Assembly (NCBI GenBank): GCA_034440615.1 | Contig: JAOTOM010005183.1 | Coordinates: forward strand, 1,368,001 to 1,432,000 | Origin: Ashinkailepas kermadecensis | Taxonomy: Eukaryota > Arthropoda > Thecostraca > Neolepadidae | DNA: 64,000 bases | Reading direction: 5' to 3' | Shown: in pieces, positions 23,501-33,783 of the stretch | Layout of the letters: every line of letters starts with the position of its first letter | Numbering within the stretch: position 1 is the first letter of the stretch | Made by a program: the position numbers and the translations under genes | The notes under the pieces: generated by a model | Databases searched by the model: none | What the model was told of the DNA's origin: nothing | Seen by the model: only the letters and a program-made list of their open reading frames with translations

Positions 23501-23698
23501 TTAATGCGCATGGGAGGCACCAGTAATGGCCACTCCCCCCCCCAACATCCCCCCCAAAAAAGACCAAGGCTCTGCCACTGATGTTTGGGATGTAGTTGGT
23601 ATGTGGCCTGTGCCTGTGATGTGCAGCTGGCTATGGCGCCATGGCGTGGTATCGTGCCTGTAGTGGTTCCGCACGGCACTAACGCTCCATTGTGGCAG
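20541..23698 (+). other. PDZD8 intron: unique sequence with small repeats and palindromes
   Basis: An ~80 bp tandem duplication lies at about 21535-21690 (TTCCGCTGG.GTACAGAAGG twice). Three GGGTATACCC palindromes lie at 22088-22142, a 20 bp-arm hairpin at 22659-22702, and runs of a CCTTTCCAGTAATGGGCA-like motif at 23040-23300. No gene. Confidence 0.5.
22659..22702. repeat. Perfect hairpin, 20 bp arms, 4-base loop
   Basis: TCACTCGCTGGTGAGAAGCG is followed by ATTA and its exact reverse complement. It stands alone in intron sequence. Confidence 0.9.
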
Positions 23699-23860
23699 CG
23701 GCGGCGGCATCTTAACAGCCTGATCGCGTCGCTGTCGTCTTCCGGTCTGAAGCGCACGGGGTCCGCGCAGAACCTGGCGCCGCCGACAGCGGCCCAGCAG
23801 CGAGACATGTCCACCAGCCTCCCGCCGTCCCCCCAGCGGTCCCCTGCCGCCAGCAGAAAG
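23699..23860 (+). CDS. PDZD8: PDZD8 exon: Ser/Pro-rich linker with tandemly copied 3' end
   Basis: The acceptor TGTGGCAG ends at 23698. 54 codons, phase 0: RRRHLNSLIASLSSSGLKRT, GSAQNLAPP and MSTSLPPSPQRSPAASRK, then donor GTGGGT at 23861. From 23771 on, exon plus donor is copied as a 102 bp tandem repeat. The reading frame stays open through the copies, so longer exon versions ending at GTGGGT 23963 or 24065 are equally in phase. Confidence 0.75.
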
Positions 23861-24240
23861 GTGGGTTCACAGAACCTGGCGCCGCCGTCAGCCGACCTGC
23901 AGCGAGACATGTCCACCAGCTTTCCGCCGTCCCCCCAGCGGTCCCCTGCCGCCAGCAGAAAGGTGGGTTCACAGAACCTGGCGCCGCCGTCAGCCGACCT
24001 GCAGCGAGATATGTCCACCAGCCTTCCGCCGTCCCCCCAGCGGTCCCCTGCCGCCAGCAGAAAGGTGGGTTCACAGAACCTGGCGCCGCCGTCAGCCGAC
24101 CTGCAGCGAGATATGTCCACCAGCCTTCCACCGTCCCCCCAAGGTCCCCTGCCGCCAGCAGAGAGGTGGGTTCACAGAACCTGGCGCCGCCGGCAGCCGA
24201 CCTGCAGCGAGACATGCCCGCGCCCCCCCCCTAGTGGTCC
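23771..24240 (+). repeat. 102 bp tandem repeat spanning a PDZD8 splice donor
   Basis: AACCTGGCGCCGCC recurs at 23771, 23873, 23975, 24077 (102 bp apart) and 24178 (101 bp). Each unit ends CAGCAGAAAG followed by GTGGGTTCACAG. The first unit is the end of a coding exon plus its donor. The fifth copy has a one-base deletion and breaks the frame. Confidence 0.95.
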
Positions 24241-24407
24241 TCTGCCTCCAGTAGGAGGGTGGATCCATCAGCGGTTCCCTGCCGCCGGCAGGAGGGTGGA
24301 TCCATCAGCGGTTACCGCCAACATGTATGCAAGCTCACCAACCGCACACACACCAACGCACAAGCACGCATGTATACACGAACATGCACACATACATACA
24401 TGCACAC

Positions 24408-24710
24408 TAGGATGTGTCACGAAGGACCTTTTTTTGGAAATTGCACTTTGCTTAGTGAAATTATCGTGCAGATCACCTAAAAAAAACCTGTGGTCGAAAC
24501 CAAATCGAAATCAAACAATAAACAAAATATGCGACAGGCCGATAAAGAAACAAATTTGCCGGGCGCCCGGCGTTGAAGTCTCCAGTGATGGCGCTCCGTT
24601 GCGATTGGCATCTAACACCACGCGTCCGGCCACCGTCGGAGCGCCGCCGCGGCGCTGTGACGAAAAAGGCGGCAGTCGGTGCTGTGGATGACTGATGAAT
24701 GGATTCTGGT
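24408..24710 (+). repeat. Left terminal inverted repeat of the 3.8 kb transposon
   Basis: Pairs with 27900-28190. It includes the GGGCGCCCGG palindrome and the block GGCGCTCCGTTGCGATTGG, both present inverted on the other side. Confidence 0.92.
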
Positions 24711-25120
24711 GATGAAGCTCATTAATAAAACTCAATGAAAGTGTTTAGTGGGGTAAAAGGCTTTTGATAAGCACCAGTCGCTTAATAAGTTGCCTGGATA
24801 TCTGACGCATGAAAGAAAGGTTCACTTTACGTCGCTTGTTCGTTCCATTTTCAATCAGTAGATCTATCGGCGTATAATGCTAATATTTTCACTTTTGAAA
24901 GCTTGAACATCTTCAAAATTCCTCGTCTGTTTACATCGAAGACCAATTAAATCATTCTGAGACACTTGATATCTTATTGTTATGACAAATAGACCAGGCG
25001 AAATCGGCATCATGCTCCGTTCCACTACAACCGAAGGAGACGGGTATACAGCGACGTCACCTTTTGTACGAGCGGCCACATTTTTTGTACGAACTATCAT
25101 TTTATAACTGTACTACTTGT

Positions 25121-25921
25121 CTACATGCTCGACAGAAAACCCGACATGAAATCCTTTTTGCTGCTGAGCACTGGCATTGCTGACCTGTGTTTCAACTTCG
25201 CCAAGATGTAACCGTGGCGGGCCTCTTCACCAATTACCTTCAAAGACGCCTCGGTCACCACTTTCACCATCCGTTCCACCGTCTGACTGTGCACGGGGTA
25301 TGGCGGTACTTCGAGAGGACTCGCGATGATGTCTAGTAAGTCATCATCGGACAGTTGTTGCGTCAAGGGCGGCTCGGTTATCGCCTCATTACACCAATCA
25401 ATCAGCTCCATGATGCTGTTTGCCCCCATATTCACTTTTGGAAGCTTGAACTTCCGCACTTCGTCAGTATCACTATCGACTTGAGTTCTGCGACACTGCT
25501 GGATTTGAGTGACCGCCCTTTCCCGTGTGGCTTGATCTTGGCCCGCTGCCATTGCTAGCAGTACTGCCTCAGGGTGACACCAGTAGCTGTTGCGCTGTAT
25601 TACCGGCTGCACCATGGCCGCTATCTCAGGTCGCAAACTTTTGAGAAGTTGCACGCTGTGCAGCGCATTGCCAGGACCGTCAGAACATTTCCAGTTCTTC
25701 TTGATGCAGAACCACATGGGAGTATAGTGGCACACGATGAACTCCGCTAGCATTCTCAGACTGTCTGTTGGCTGTTCGGTTGATATGTAGAGCCGGAGAA
25801 TTCGCGCCGCCAGAGTCAGCCACCTGGAGTGGTTTAGTGGACCGATCTTCATTTTCGCAGTTCTATCTGAGATACAGCAGTGTGGGGACCAGACGGGACG
25901 CGTAGTGTCCCGTCTGGACAC
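25121..25921 (-). pseudogene. Transposase C-terminal part
   Basis: 266 codons in a different frame from the preceding piece. Contains NHSRWLTLAARILRLY (an RW motif as in hAT C-termini), HYTPMWFCIKKNWKCSDGP, SYWCHPEAVLLAMAA, MELIDWCNEAITEPPLTQQL and VHSQTVERMVKVVTEAS. The latter blocks are conserved in the same uncharacterised arthropod family. A GACGGGAC...GTCCCGTC inverted repeat at 25891-25919 lies where the frames part. Confidence 0.72.
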
Positions 25922-26036
25922 TACGCGCCAGACTGTACAGAATAGCCTGATCTGAACTTAGGTCACTGAGAATCTCCTGCGTCATTTCTGAAACATTTCC
26001 GCCATCGATTGGCTCAAAATCGACCACTGGCAAGGT

Positions 26037-26455
26037 TTATACTGCGCCTGCAGCAGCCCGGCCAATCAGCCCACTAAACGACTTAGGTCCTGTTGTGACT
26101 CCATCTAACTGGCTAAATACTGCACGAAGATTAAGTTCATTTGCATGAAGTTGGCACACAAACCAGTGGACGGGGCGTTTTTGTCCGAGCTCAAACAAAC
26201 GGATAACACCACCTTTTTGGCCAGTATTAACTCTCGTGCCGTCACAGCCAAGCACAGAAACATCCGCACCAAACTCATATGCCACGGCGTTCAGGTCCTG
26301 AAAAATGTCCTCCGCTTTCCCAGTCTGTGGGGTAAAATGTCCTAAATATGCACTGTCTGGCTCGGATACAACCACAATGTGCTCTTCCGTCTTCTTTGAA
26401 CTGGCTGTCATAAGCGTGTCGTCTTTTCTACCGTCGAAGTAGAGACCAGATACAC
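26037..26455 (-). pseudogene. Transposase catalytic-like region
   Basis: Contains YFDGRKDDTL, GADVSVLGCDGTRVNTGQKG and WFVCQLHANELNLRAVFSQL. The 'DGT..N.G' followed by 'C..H..EL.LR' recalls the D..NM and C..H.LNL blocks of hAT transposases. That resemblance, with the 8 bp duplication, is why I call the element hAT-like (inference). Ends at a stop at 26037. Confidence 0.7.
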
Positions 26456-26485
26456 GACCTGCATGATCCTCATGGCTCTGGGCTA

Positions 26486-26734
26486 CTACCTCTCTTCTAA
26501 TCCGATCCCTTGCTCGCCATACTTTTTGCTATCCACTATGCAGTCGATATCGTCAGAAGTGATCCGACCAATGTCCACTTGGAAACCGTTTATGATCGCA
26601 GCACACGCACGATTAGAAACTCCGTACCGATCTGCTGCTAGAGCCGTATTTAGCAGTTCGTCTGTGTTACTGTTCACCATATACTCTGACTCATTGACTA
26701 CAGATGTGAGCGATGATGAATCTGTGGCGGAATC
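26486..26734 (-). pseudogene. Transposase, continuation after an in-frame stop
   Basis: Same frame as the upstream piece: DSATDSSSLTSVVNESEY, then DELLNTALAADRYGVSNRAC and IINGFQVDIGRITSDDID. Ends at stops before the next domain, which is in another frame, so at least one frameshift lies near 26470. Confidence 0.68.
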
Positions 26735-27334
26735 TTAGTCTGAATTAGAATCTAGCTGGGCCATTCCAGAAGGTCCCGGTTGTGGTGATGTGACTCTCTC
26801 GGCGGTCAGACGCCTCCTTTCGTCCATGGCGCGTCGACGAGTGGTTTCACGGATATCTGCGGTGCCGATTTGCATTTGGCGAGGTCCTCTCTGGTCTTGG
26901 ACAAAGGGAAACTCCATTCGTGGCACTTTGTCGGCCATCGCACATTTGCAGCTATCGATATCAGCACATTTGCAGCGGGCTATATCAAACAATTTTCCAA
27001 ACCACTCATCACCGGACGGACGTACACCTGGTGATGCCGACTTCTTTCCAGCAGTTTTCATGTATCGCAAGTAGCGATCGCGGCATTCTCGAACCATATG
27101 TTCGACTCGGGCCCTCCCAACAATTGGTATTCCTTCGCAGCACCACATTTTCATCACACTTTCCGCGACAAACTTTATATGGGGTGCTAGCCTCTCTTTC
27201 AACCTTTTGTTCGCAACGCATGAGTCTCTATTCACTTTACTCAAGTAATTCAGAACGTCAATTATCGTGGGCAGTCGGTTTGTTTTTAGTTCAGAAGGAA
27301 CCAAAAGCCCTTTGGTGGAAGCGCGGGTCTTCAT
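26735..27334 (-). pseudogene. Transposase N-terminal part (broken ORF 1 of 4)
   Basis: 199 codons. Begins MKTRASTKGLLVPSELKTNR and contains 'LPTIIDVLNYL', an 'ARVEHMVRECRDRYL' segment, a Cys-rich block FDIARCKCADIDSCKCA and 'KVPRMEFPFVQDQRGPR'. I recognise it as an arthropod-wide transposon-encoded family of uncharacterised proteins. A TAA at 26735-26737 interrupts an acidic Ser-rich stretch; the same frame continues for about 80 codons after it. Confidence 0.72.
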
Positions 27335-27472
27335 GTTCGAACTCTTACCCCGATCACACCGACGCAGGTAATATCACACTTCACAGGAAGTGGGCACAAC
27401 TTGCAGGCACCAAACCACTCTTTTTCGGGCCGTCCCGCCGGGTCTCCGCCGCCGACTGCCTTGTCTCGGCGG

Positions 27473-27510
27473 CCCCCCCTCCCCCTGTCTCCCCTCCCCT
27501 CCCCTGCTCT
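27473..27510 (-). promoter_or_regulatory. G-quadruplex-capable tract upstream of the transposase ORF
   Basis: On the minus strand: four or more runs of G4-G6 separated by 1-5 bases (GGGGAGGGGAGGGG, then AGACAGGGGGAGGGG). It lies about 140 bases before the transposase start at 27334. A promoter role is only inferred. Confidence 0.6.
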
Positions 27511-27899
27511 GTCTCGCTCTTTGTGTCCTCTACCCTCACCGTGCGCCGGCCGTCTCCCGCCCCATCCCAGCCCCTCCCCCGCGCCATGCGACGATCGCCG
27601 CCGGCTCGTGTCGCCCTCGTTAATAGGTTGTCCCTACTGCTGATAATCCCAGTTTCCCTTGAAACTTGAGTAACGAAAAGGAACAGGAGACTTGGATTGA
27701 CTAATAAAACAGGGATGTATGGCATGCGAAGCTATTTTGTGTCGTTAGTGCGTACGCAATTTATTCGAATGATGATTCATAGCACTGTGAAAGGTAGATG
27801 GTAGAGCACAGACAAAGGAAAGTGGAGCGATCAGTCCTTCAGTGAAGTTTAATCTTTACAATCAGATATATCCCGGCTCCCCTGATCTGTTTTTGAATT

Positions 27900-28190
27900 A
27901 CCAGAATCCATTCATAAGTCATCCACAGCACCGACTGCCGCCTTTTTCGTCACAGCGCCGCGGCGGCGCTCCGACGGCGGCCGACGCGTGGTGTTAGATG
28001 CCAATCACAACGGAGCGCCATCACTGGAGACTTCAACGCCGGGCGCCCGGCAAATTTGTTTCTTTATCGGCCTGTCGCATATTTTGTTTATTGTTTGATT
28101 TCGATTTGGTTTCGACCACAGGGTTTTTTTAGGTGATCTGCACGATAATTTCACTATGCATAAGAAAAACCGTTCAGGCGACACACCCTA
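27900..28190 (-). repeat. Right terminal inverted repeat of the 3.8 kb transposon
   Basis: Reverse complement of 24408-24710 with a few substitutions and a ~10 bp length difference close to the outer end. Confidence 0.92.
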
Positions 28191-28368
28191 ATGCACACAT
28201 ACATACATTCATTCATACACACACGCACGCACACACGTACACGCACAGGCACACGCGCGAACACACCAGAGAAGTGGCATGTGGAAGGTGTGGCTGAGCT
28301 AGCTGTGTCACCTGTGTATCTTATTATGCGACGTCCGTGCCAGCCTCACGCGAGCGGCTCCTCTTCAG

Positions 28369-28563
28369 CAGAACTCGCTGGCGGTGTCCCCGTTCGCGGC
28401 CGCCGGCGTCGAGTGCGACAGCGACGAGGAGCTGGACGTAGCGCTCTCCAACATGCAGCGCTGCGCCAACACGGAGAACCTGGTGCTGGCGGCGCGCGAG
28501 CTCGGCTGCCAGCTGTACGTCGAGATGGAGCCGTCGTCGCGCCGGGACCGGCTCAACAACATG
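28369..28563 (+). CDS. PDZD8: PDZD8 exon: conserved helical region
   Basis: The acceptor CTCTTCAG ends at 28368 and the donor GTGGGT starts at 28564. 65 codons, phase 0: QNSLAVSPFAAAGVECDSDE, ELDVALSNMQRCANTENLVL, AARELGCQLYVEMEPSSRRD, RLNNM. A NAGNAG acceptor (CAGCAG) could add or drop the first Gln. Predicted helical, leading into the coiled coil. The intron that follows begins with a 142 bp segment duplicated on the far side of a LINE. Confidence 0.82.
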
Positions 28564-28705
28564 GTGGGTCGCCGGCGGCGCTGTCTCGGCTGGTCTGTGG
28601 TGATGGGCGCTGGCGGCAGCCGGCGCCATCCTGCTGGCTGGGCAGCCCGTGAGCACATGGTTGGATTACGTCACTTCTCGGATGGCGTTGTGGGACCGTG
28701 GTGCC
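28564..28705 (+). repeat. 142 bp direct repeat, copy A (starts at the PDZD8 splice donor)
   Basis: Begins at GTGGGTCGCC, the donor of the preceding exon. About 82% identical to 30337-30480; the best-conserved part is TTTCGGATGGCGTTGTGGGA. The two copies exactly flank a LINE. Confidence 0.88.
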
Positions 28706-30336
28706 GTTGTTATTGTTGTAGTAGCCTCAGAGGTCTATTCTTAGAGCTCCGTCTCGAGATTGTAAGCGTGTATTGCTGCTGGCCGTCTCCGGAGATCTTC
28801 AAATTATGTCACTCCACTCCTCTCCCTTGCTTCACAGTGAGCCGAACATTTTAGAAGGTAGTGCTTCAATGAGTCGTCCTTTTCATGACATCGGGAGCAC
28901 TCCGCACTACTTCTCGCGTTGATTTTCTTCTGGTAGCCTCCCAATGAGGGGTGCCAGTTCGATCTTAGCCTAGCTAAGGTGACTTCCCTTTATGGGAGCG
29001 ATACTTCCTCCGGATTTATGTCTGGAGGTTCTCGATCCAGGAGTCTGGACAACTCCAACCGTCCAATTGCGTCTCTTGCTATAGATGTGTGGATATCTCC
29101 CTTTGACGTCGCTACTTCTTCTTCACCTCTATCGAGCTGTGGAGGAAACCAGTTTCTGAAGTACCTCGCTGTGGTCTTTTTCATTCTCCTTGGCGGTTCA
29201 GGTTTGTGCACGAGTGTGTGGATGGTGTCTGTTAATATGCATGTATGTCATGAACTGGGCACCTATCATGTTTGTGTGGTCGGCCAGTTTAAGTATTTTG
29301 GTCTCTCTGTGGAGGTCATCAACTCTTGTCATACGAGTACAACCAGTTGCCACTCCCAAGCATTGGTTCTGTGTTGTCTGCATTCTGTTCAAGCTTATGG
29401 CGCTCACTCCTGGCCGCCAAGCCGGTGCAGCGTAGTTGAGAGAAGGCCGGACGAACTGTCTATATACAAGCTGTCCTCCTTGGACTGTCTCCGCCCTGGT
29501 CGTCCCCGTCAATACCTTCAAGATATTGACTTCCTTGCTTGCAATTTCATGCGCTATCTCGCGTGCTTGTTAAAGCTCATTTTGTGGTCAAACGTTAGAC
29601 ACAGAATCTTGGGAAATTGCTCCAACGGTAGTCTCTGTCCTTCCATGAAGACCTTTGGATGGTGGTTGTACTCACTATTGTCCAGAGTGAATACAGTGAC
29701 GGTCGACTTTGTAGGTGATAGTTGGAGTTTTAGACTACTAAACCATCTTCCCGGTTCATCTAAATACACCTGAATTTGCTGTACAGCTCTCAAGAATCGC
29801 ATCTGGCACAACCACGAGAAAGTCATCTGCATAAGATAGGACAAGCACGTCATTTGGTGATGTGGAGGGCCTTTGGTAGATAGAAATTAAAGAGTCGTGG
29901 CGACAGGACTCCTCATTGAGGCACTCCGTTCTTTAACGTCCTGCACTTTGAGATAGTATCTCTAAACTTTACCACTGCTCGCCTATCTGAGACTACATAG
30001 CCATCTTCTGTCGTTTCTATGCATTGCTTCCAAGTCTAGGATACTCTCAATCAACTTAATCCGCGAGACCGTATCAAATGCCTTTGATGCGTCCAGTGCT
30101 ACCAAGACGGTCCTCTTTGGAGGCCTCTTTTCATTAAAGCCGTCCAGAATGAACTTTGTGAACGAGGTGAGATGGCTTACAGTCGAGTGATCTTTTATAT
30201 GCCCATGTTGATGAGATTCTAGCTTTGTATGCACTCCAATTATATTTAGAATTAGCCTTCCCATTACTTTAGCCGCACAACATAAGAGTGAAATCGGTCT
30301 AGAGGACGATGGTTCACTTGGAGGTTTTCCAAGTCT
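28706..30336 (-). mobile_element. 5'-truncated LINE (Jockey/CR1-like reverse transcriptase), decayed
   Basis: Minus-strand RT blocks in order: KPPSEPSSSRPISLL near 30300-30333, ALDASKAFDTVSRIKLIE at about 30065-30110, the catalytic SYADDFLVV near 29815-29845, LCLTFDHKMSFNKHA near 29560, YRQFVRPSLNYAAPAW near 29430 and the C-terminal Cys/His motif CSRCHEKDDSLKHY near 28870. Several frameshifts. A CAA-type tail (28706-28722) marks the 3' end. The 5' end stops inside the RT at 30336, as in ordinary truncated insertions. Confidence 0.88.
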
Positions 30337-30480
30337 GGTGGGTCGCCGCCGGCGGTGTCTCAGCTGGACTGCGGTGGTGGGCGCTGGTGGCGGGCGGCGT
30401 CGTCCTGCTGGCTCGGCAACCCGTGGAGATGTGGTTGGACTACGTCACCTTTCGGATGGCGTTGTGGGACCATGGTGGCT
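30337..30480 (+). repeat. 142 bp direct repeat, copy B
   Basis: Second copy of 28564-28705, including the GTGGGTCGCC donor-like start, directly abutting the truncated 5' end of the LINE. Confidence 0.88.
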
Positions 30481-31889
30481 GGGCCAGGAGATCGCCAGTC
30501 CACATCGGCGAAATCGGGACGAGTGTAATGGAAAATTTTAGGTACGTATGATATGGAAGGGATTGTAGTCTCCAAGAACTGCAATATTTGTCGTTTTTCT
30601 TGAACTCTGGTTCTATTACTTCTAAATAGAGTTTCAAAGTTCCTTTTTATGTCCAATGGGCATCATGCTCCTACGTCATCACAATGGCGCCCGGGTAAGG
30701 GCACTGTCGCTCTATACACGCCAAGGAAGGCAAGCATACGCTTTGCCCCAGCAAAATTTGGAGATCTTCAGAGGGAGCCCTCAAACATATAATGCAGTTG
30801 AGGTCCTAATGGGTGTCCCTGAGGTTCCTCGCCTGCAAAGCTGTTTTCGAACGCTTCTCGTCGAATATCATCCATTGGAAATTGCGCAACGTATAATGTT
30901 ATACCAGTTTCCAAATGCACGCCTGAGTATTTGTGAAATTTCCCAAGCTGGTTCAGTATCTGTTCGCAATCTTCCTCAAAAGATGCCTTTCATTATGTTG
31001 ATATATCATTGGTAAGGAAATTGTGTTCTATTTATTAAAAGGGAAATATAGGTTTGTGGTATTTTTTCGTAGTATTTTTACTCTGCAAAAATAGAGGAAC
31101 TACGAAACTACATTTATCAACTTGTTATTTGTTGAATTGTGAGTGATTCCTTAATTAATCAGTATGCGCCATTGGCAAGAAGTTGATCAGCTGACCAGAC
31201 ATGGGGCTTTCTGTCTTTTTGGAGAGATTGAGGGAATGTAATCCCTTCCACTGTTCAGTTGAGCCCTCCTGTGGTTAGACAATTGAGGATAGGACCATGT
31301 GGCCACACTTTTCAGTAAAGGTGTCCGAATGACTAAGTAAAATGTGACTGCAGTTCCGTGCATCGTGTAGAAAATATTTATCGTGGAAGGTATTCACCTT
31401 CCAAGAACTGTACAGTTGCATCACCCCTGCATTGGCGAACTTTCAGAGTTGGATGTTTTAATTGATGAGGTTTTTCGTCTAACTCGTCCCCCTGCATTAT
31501 GTTGTTCTCCTCTTGACCATCTTGTCCAGTGACTGTTAGCTGCACGGTATGTGAAGCGATGAATTAGGGGTTTATTGGTGGTGTTTGACTGTCAATTCCT
31601 ATTTGATAAGATGGGATTTATTACGAAACATGTTTATAGCACGCCATGTGTCATGTTGCTGACCACTTTACTTCAGTGTCTGAACAGTATGCATCGGATG
31701 TGAAATTATCCAGGGTGATGCCAAGATATCAAGACACATTTCAAATCTGAATAGGTGAAGCATAGTTTTGATTACCAGAACCTTGGTCATGATCACCCAT
31801 ACAAGGCATCTTGCTAGTTTATACCTACAGCTTGGCGTGAAACCTCTGACAAAACAGTCCCGTTGCTTCGTCAATTGGTGTATCGCCAA
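30481..31889 (+). other. PDZD8 intron, no further feature
   Basis: AT-rich unique sequence. Reading frames here do not resemble anything I know. Confidence 0.45.
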
Positions 31890-32190
31890 TGCCCCGCAAC
31901 GCCTGGTATCTCACCATTTATCCCAATGTCTAACCAGTTCTCCGCTCCACAATCGTGTGTCTCACCAGTTTCCTCCAGCGTCCGGTGTCTCACCAGCTCT
32001 CCGCTCTTCCGTCCTATGGCTCACATATTCACTCCACTGTCCGGTGTATCGCCAGTTATCCGTTCTATCGTCTAGTGTCTCAACAGTTCCCCGTTCTATC
32101 GTTCGGTGTCACCAGTTCTCCGCTCTTCAGTCCTGTGGCTCACCACATCTCCACTCCGCCGTCCAGCGTCTCATCAGTTCTCGCCTTGAC
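31890..32190 (+). repeat. Degenerate ~31 bp minisatellite ending at a splice acceptor
   Basis: Variants of GTGTCTCACCAGTTCTCCGC plus TCTNCCGTCC repeat about nine times. The last one merges into the acceptor region of the terminal PDZD8 exon. Confidence 0.82.
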
Positions 32191-32196
32191 CACCAG

Positions 32197-32409
32197 GTGT
32201 CGAAGCTGCAGGCGGAGCTGGACAGCGAGGAGGCGCGACGTCAGGAGCTGCTGCGAGCTGACCGGGCGGCCGAGGGACCCACCACTCGCACCCGCTGTGC
32301 TCTGCTGCTAGCCCAGTCAGACGAAAAGACCAAGATGCTGGGAATCCTGATGGTCCACTACAACGCTGGCCTGCAGAACGCGATGCAGGCAGCGCCACCA
32401 GAGCACTGA
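32197..32409 (+). CDS. PDZD8: PDZD8 terminal exon: C-terminal coiled coil and stop
   Basis: The acceptor ACCACCAG ends at 32196; TGA stop at 32407-32409. Encodes VSKLQAELDSEEARRQELLR, ADRAAEGPTTRTRCALLLAQ and MLGILMVHYNAGLQNAMQ. Heptad-like spacing of hydrophobic residues supports a coiled coil, which in PDZD8 is the Rab7-interacting end of the protein (family knowledge). With this exon the visible CDS totals 2556 nt, a multiple of three, which independently supports the exon model. The acceptor lies at the end of a ~31 bp minisatellite. Confidence 0.88.
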   Translation: MSKLQAELDSEEARRQELLRADRAAEGPTTRTRCALLLAQSDEKTKMLGILMVHYNAGLQNAMQAAPPEH

Positions 32410-32479
32410 CGTGTTGCTCTCGCTCAGAGCACCGCTGGTGTAGCCCTTCAGGGCCGAGAGTGTTCTGGCTGTGGAGTGT

Positions 32480-33075
32480 TTGGATCGGGTGTGCGACTGA
32501 CATGATGCCATGGCTGGTGACTGATGTGGTGCAATGGCTGGCGAATGCATGGCTCATGTGGTGCAATGGATGGTGATTGTGTGGCTGATGTGGTGCAATG
32601 GATGTTCACTGTGTGGCTGATGTGGTGCCATGGCTGGTGACCGTAACTAATGCAGTACATTGGCTGATGACGGTTTAGCCGATGTGGTACAATTGCTGGT
32701 GAATATTGCGGATCTGGTGCCATAGCTGGTGACTAACTAATGCAGTACATTGGCTGGTGGCGGTTTGTCCGTTGTGGTACAATGACTGGTGACTGTGTGG
32801 CGGATGCGATACAATTGCTGGTGCCTGTGTGTGACATGCATAATGGCTGATGACTGTGTGACTATGTGGTGCAATCGCTGGTGGCTGATGTGCTGTGTGG
32901 CTGGTGACTGTGCAACTGATTGCCGCAATGTCGGGTGACTGATGTGTAATGGCCGGTGCATGTGTGGCCGATGTGGTACAATTGCTGGTGACCGTGTGGT
33001 TGATGTGGTACAATTTCCGGTGCCTGTGTGGCTGATGTGGAATAATGGCTGGTGACTGTGATTCATGTGTAATGG
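32480..33075 (+). repeat. Degenerate ~32-33 bp minisatellite downstream of PDZD8
   Basis: Repeats of GGCTGATGTGGTGCAATGG plus CTGGTGACTGTGT. It begins about 70 bases after the PDZD8 stop, so it may lie in the 3' UTR. I found no convincing polyadenylation signal before it. Confidence 0.85.
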
Positions 33076-33194
33076 CTAGTGACTGTCATATCTCTGGCGG
33101 TGGCACCGACTAGGTAACTGCGCCGTTTGCTGACCGTTCATAGGTGCACCAGGAATTTCCACAAGTTTCGGTGGCGTCCTCTGTAGGCTCTAAT

Positions 33195-33330
33195 TAGCCG
33201 TCCGGCTCCCTGAGCTGCGCGGCGCCGTGGCGTCCTTAGCTGCGGACGACCGTCCGGCTCCCTGAGCTGCACAGCGCAGCGCAACTGCATCCTCGGTAGG
33301 CGCGGATAATCGTCCGGCTCCCTGAGCTAC
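33195..33330 (+). repeat. Three-copy ~55 bp repeat
   Basis: CGTCCGGCTCCCTGAGCT occurs at about 33199, 33250 and 33311 with diverged spacers. Confidence 0.75.
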
Positions 33331-33719
33331 TGCGAAGCGACTACCTCTCCCTAGCAGATATCCGACTAAGCGTCGCCGTCTGTATATGGGCGCTGTGCAG
33401 TCTGAGTCACCTCCACTCTGGGCATGCACCTCCACTCTAGGTTGCGAATGAATCTCTCGAATTGGCGGCATTGTGGGCTGTTCTGGCCGTGTGGCGAGAC
33501 TTTACCGGTGCTTCCTGTGCGTGTGTGTGAGTGCTGGTCTGTGATAGGCGCCACAGCTCGCCAGGTGGCCAGAATGGACTACCCGGCGAGATGCTGTGCG
33601 TGGTGGAGGTGCCGCGCGGTGTCAGCACGCGGTCTGCCAAAGTCGATACTGGGAGGCAGGAGTTCTTGGCCTGGTGGAGCGTGGGGTGCAGTCGAGTCTC
33701 TCTCTCTGAACCCTTTTTA

Positions 33720-33783
33720 CAGAGTCCGCCCGCGATCAATCGGCGTGAGTGGTTAGCGACGCTATATGATCTATCAGTCGCAT
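33720..33783 (+). mobile_element. SINE fragment (3' body only)
   Basis: CGCCCGCGATCAATCGGCGT, then GCGACGCTATATGA match the body of the SINEs at 16279 and 19926. The tRNA-like head is absent. Confidence 0.72.

Larger units (their letters stand above)
24408..28190 (-). mobile_element. 3.8 kb DNA transposon, ~290 bp TIRs, divergent hAT-like transposase
   Basis: Left and right ends (24408-24710 and 27900-28190) are inverted repeats of each other, about 95% identical over the inner ~260 bp and looser in the outer ~40. The termini read TAGGRTGTGTC. ATGCACAC flanks both sides (24400-24407 and 28191-28198), an 8 bp target-site duplication fitting the hAT consensus nTnnnnAn, though the flank is CA-rich. 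The interior carries a broken transposase on the minus strand and a G-rich 5' region. It sits in a PDZD8 intron. Confidence 0.88.
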
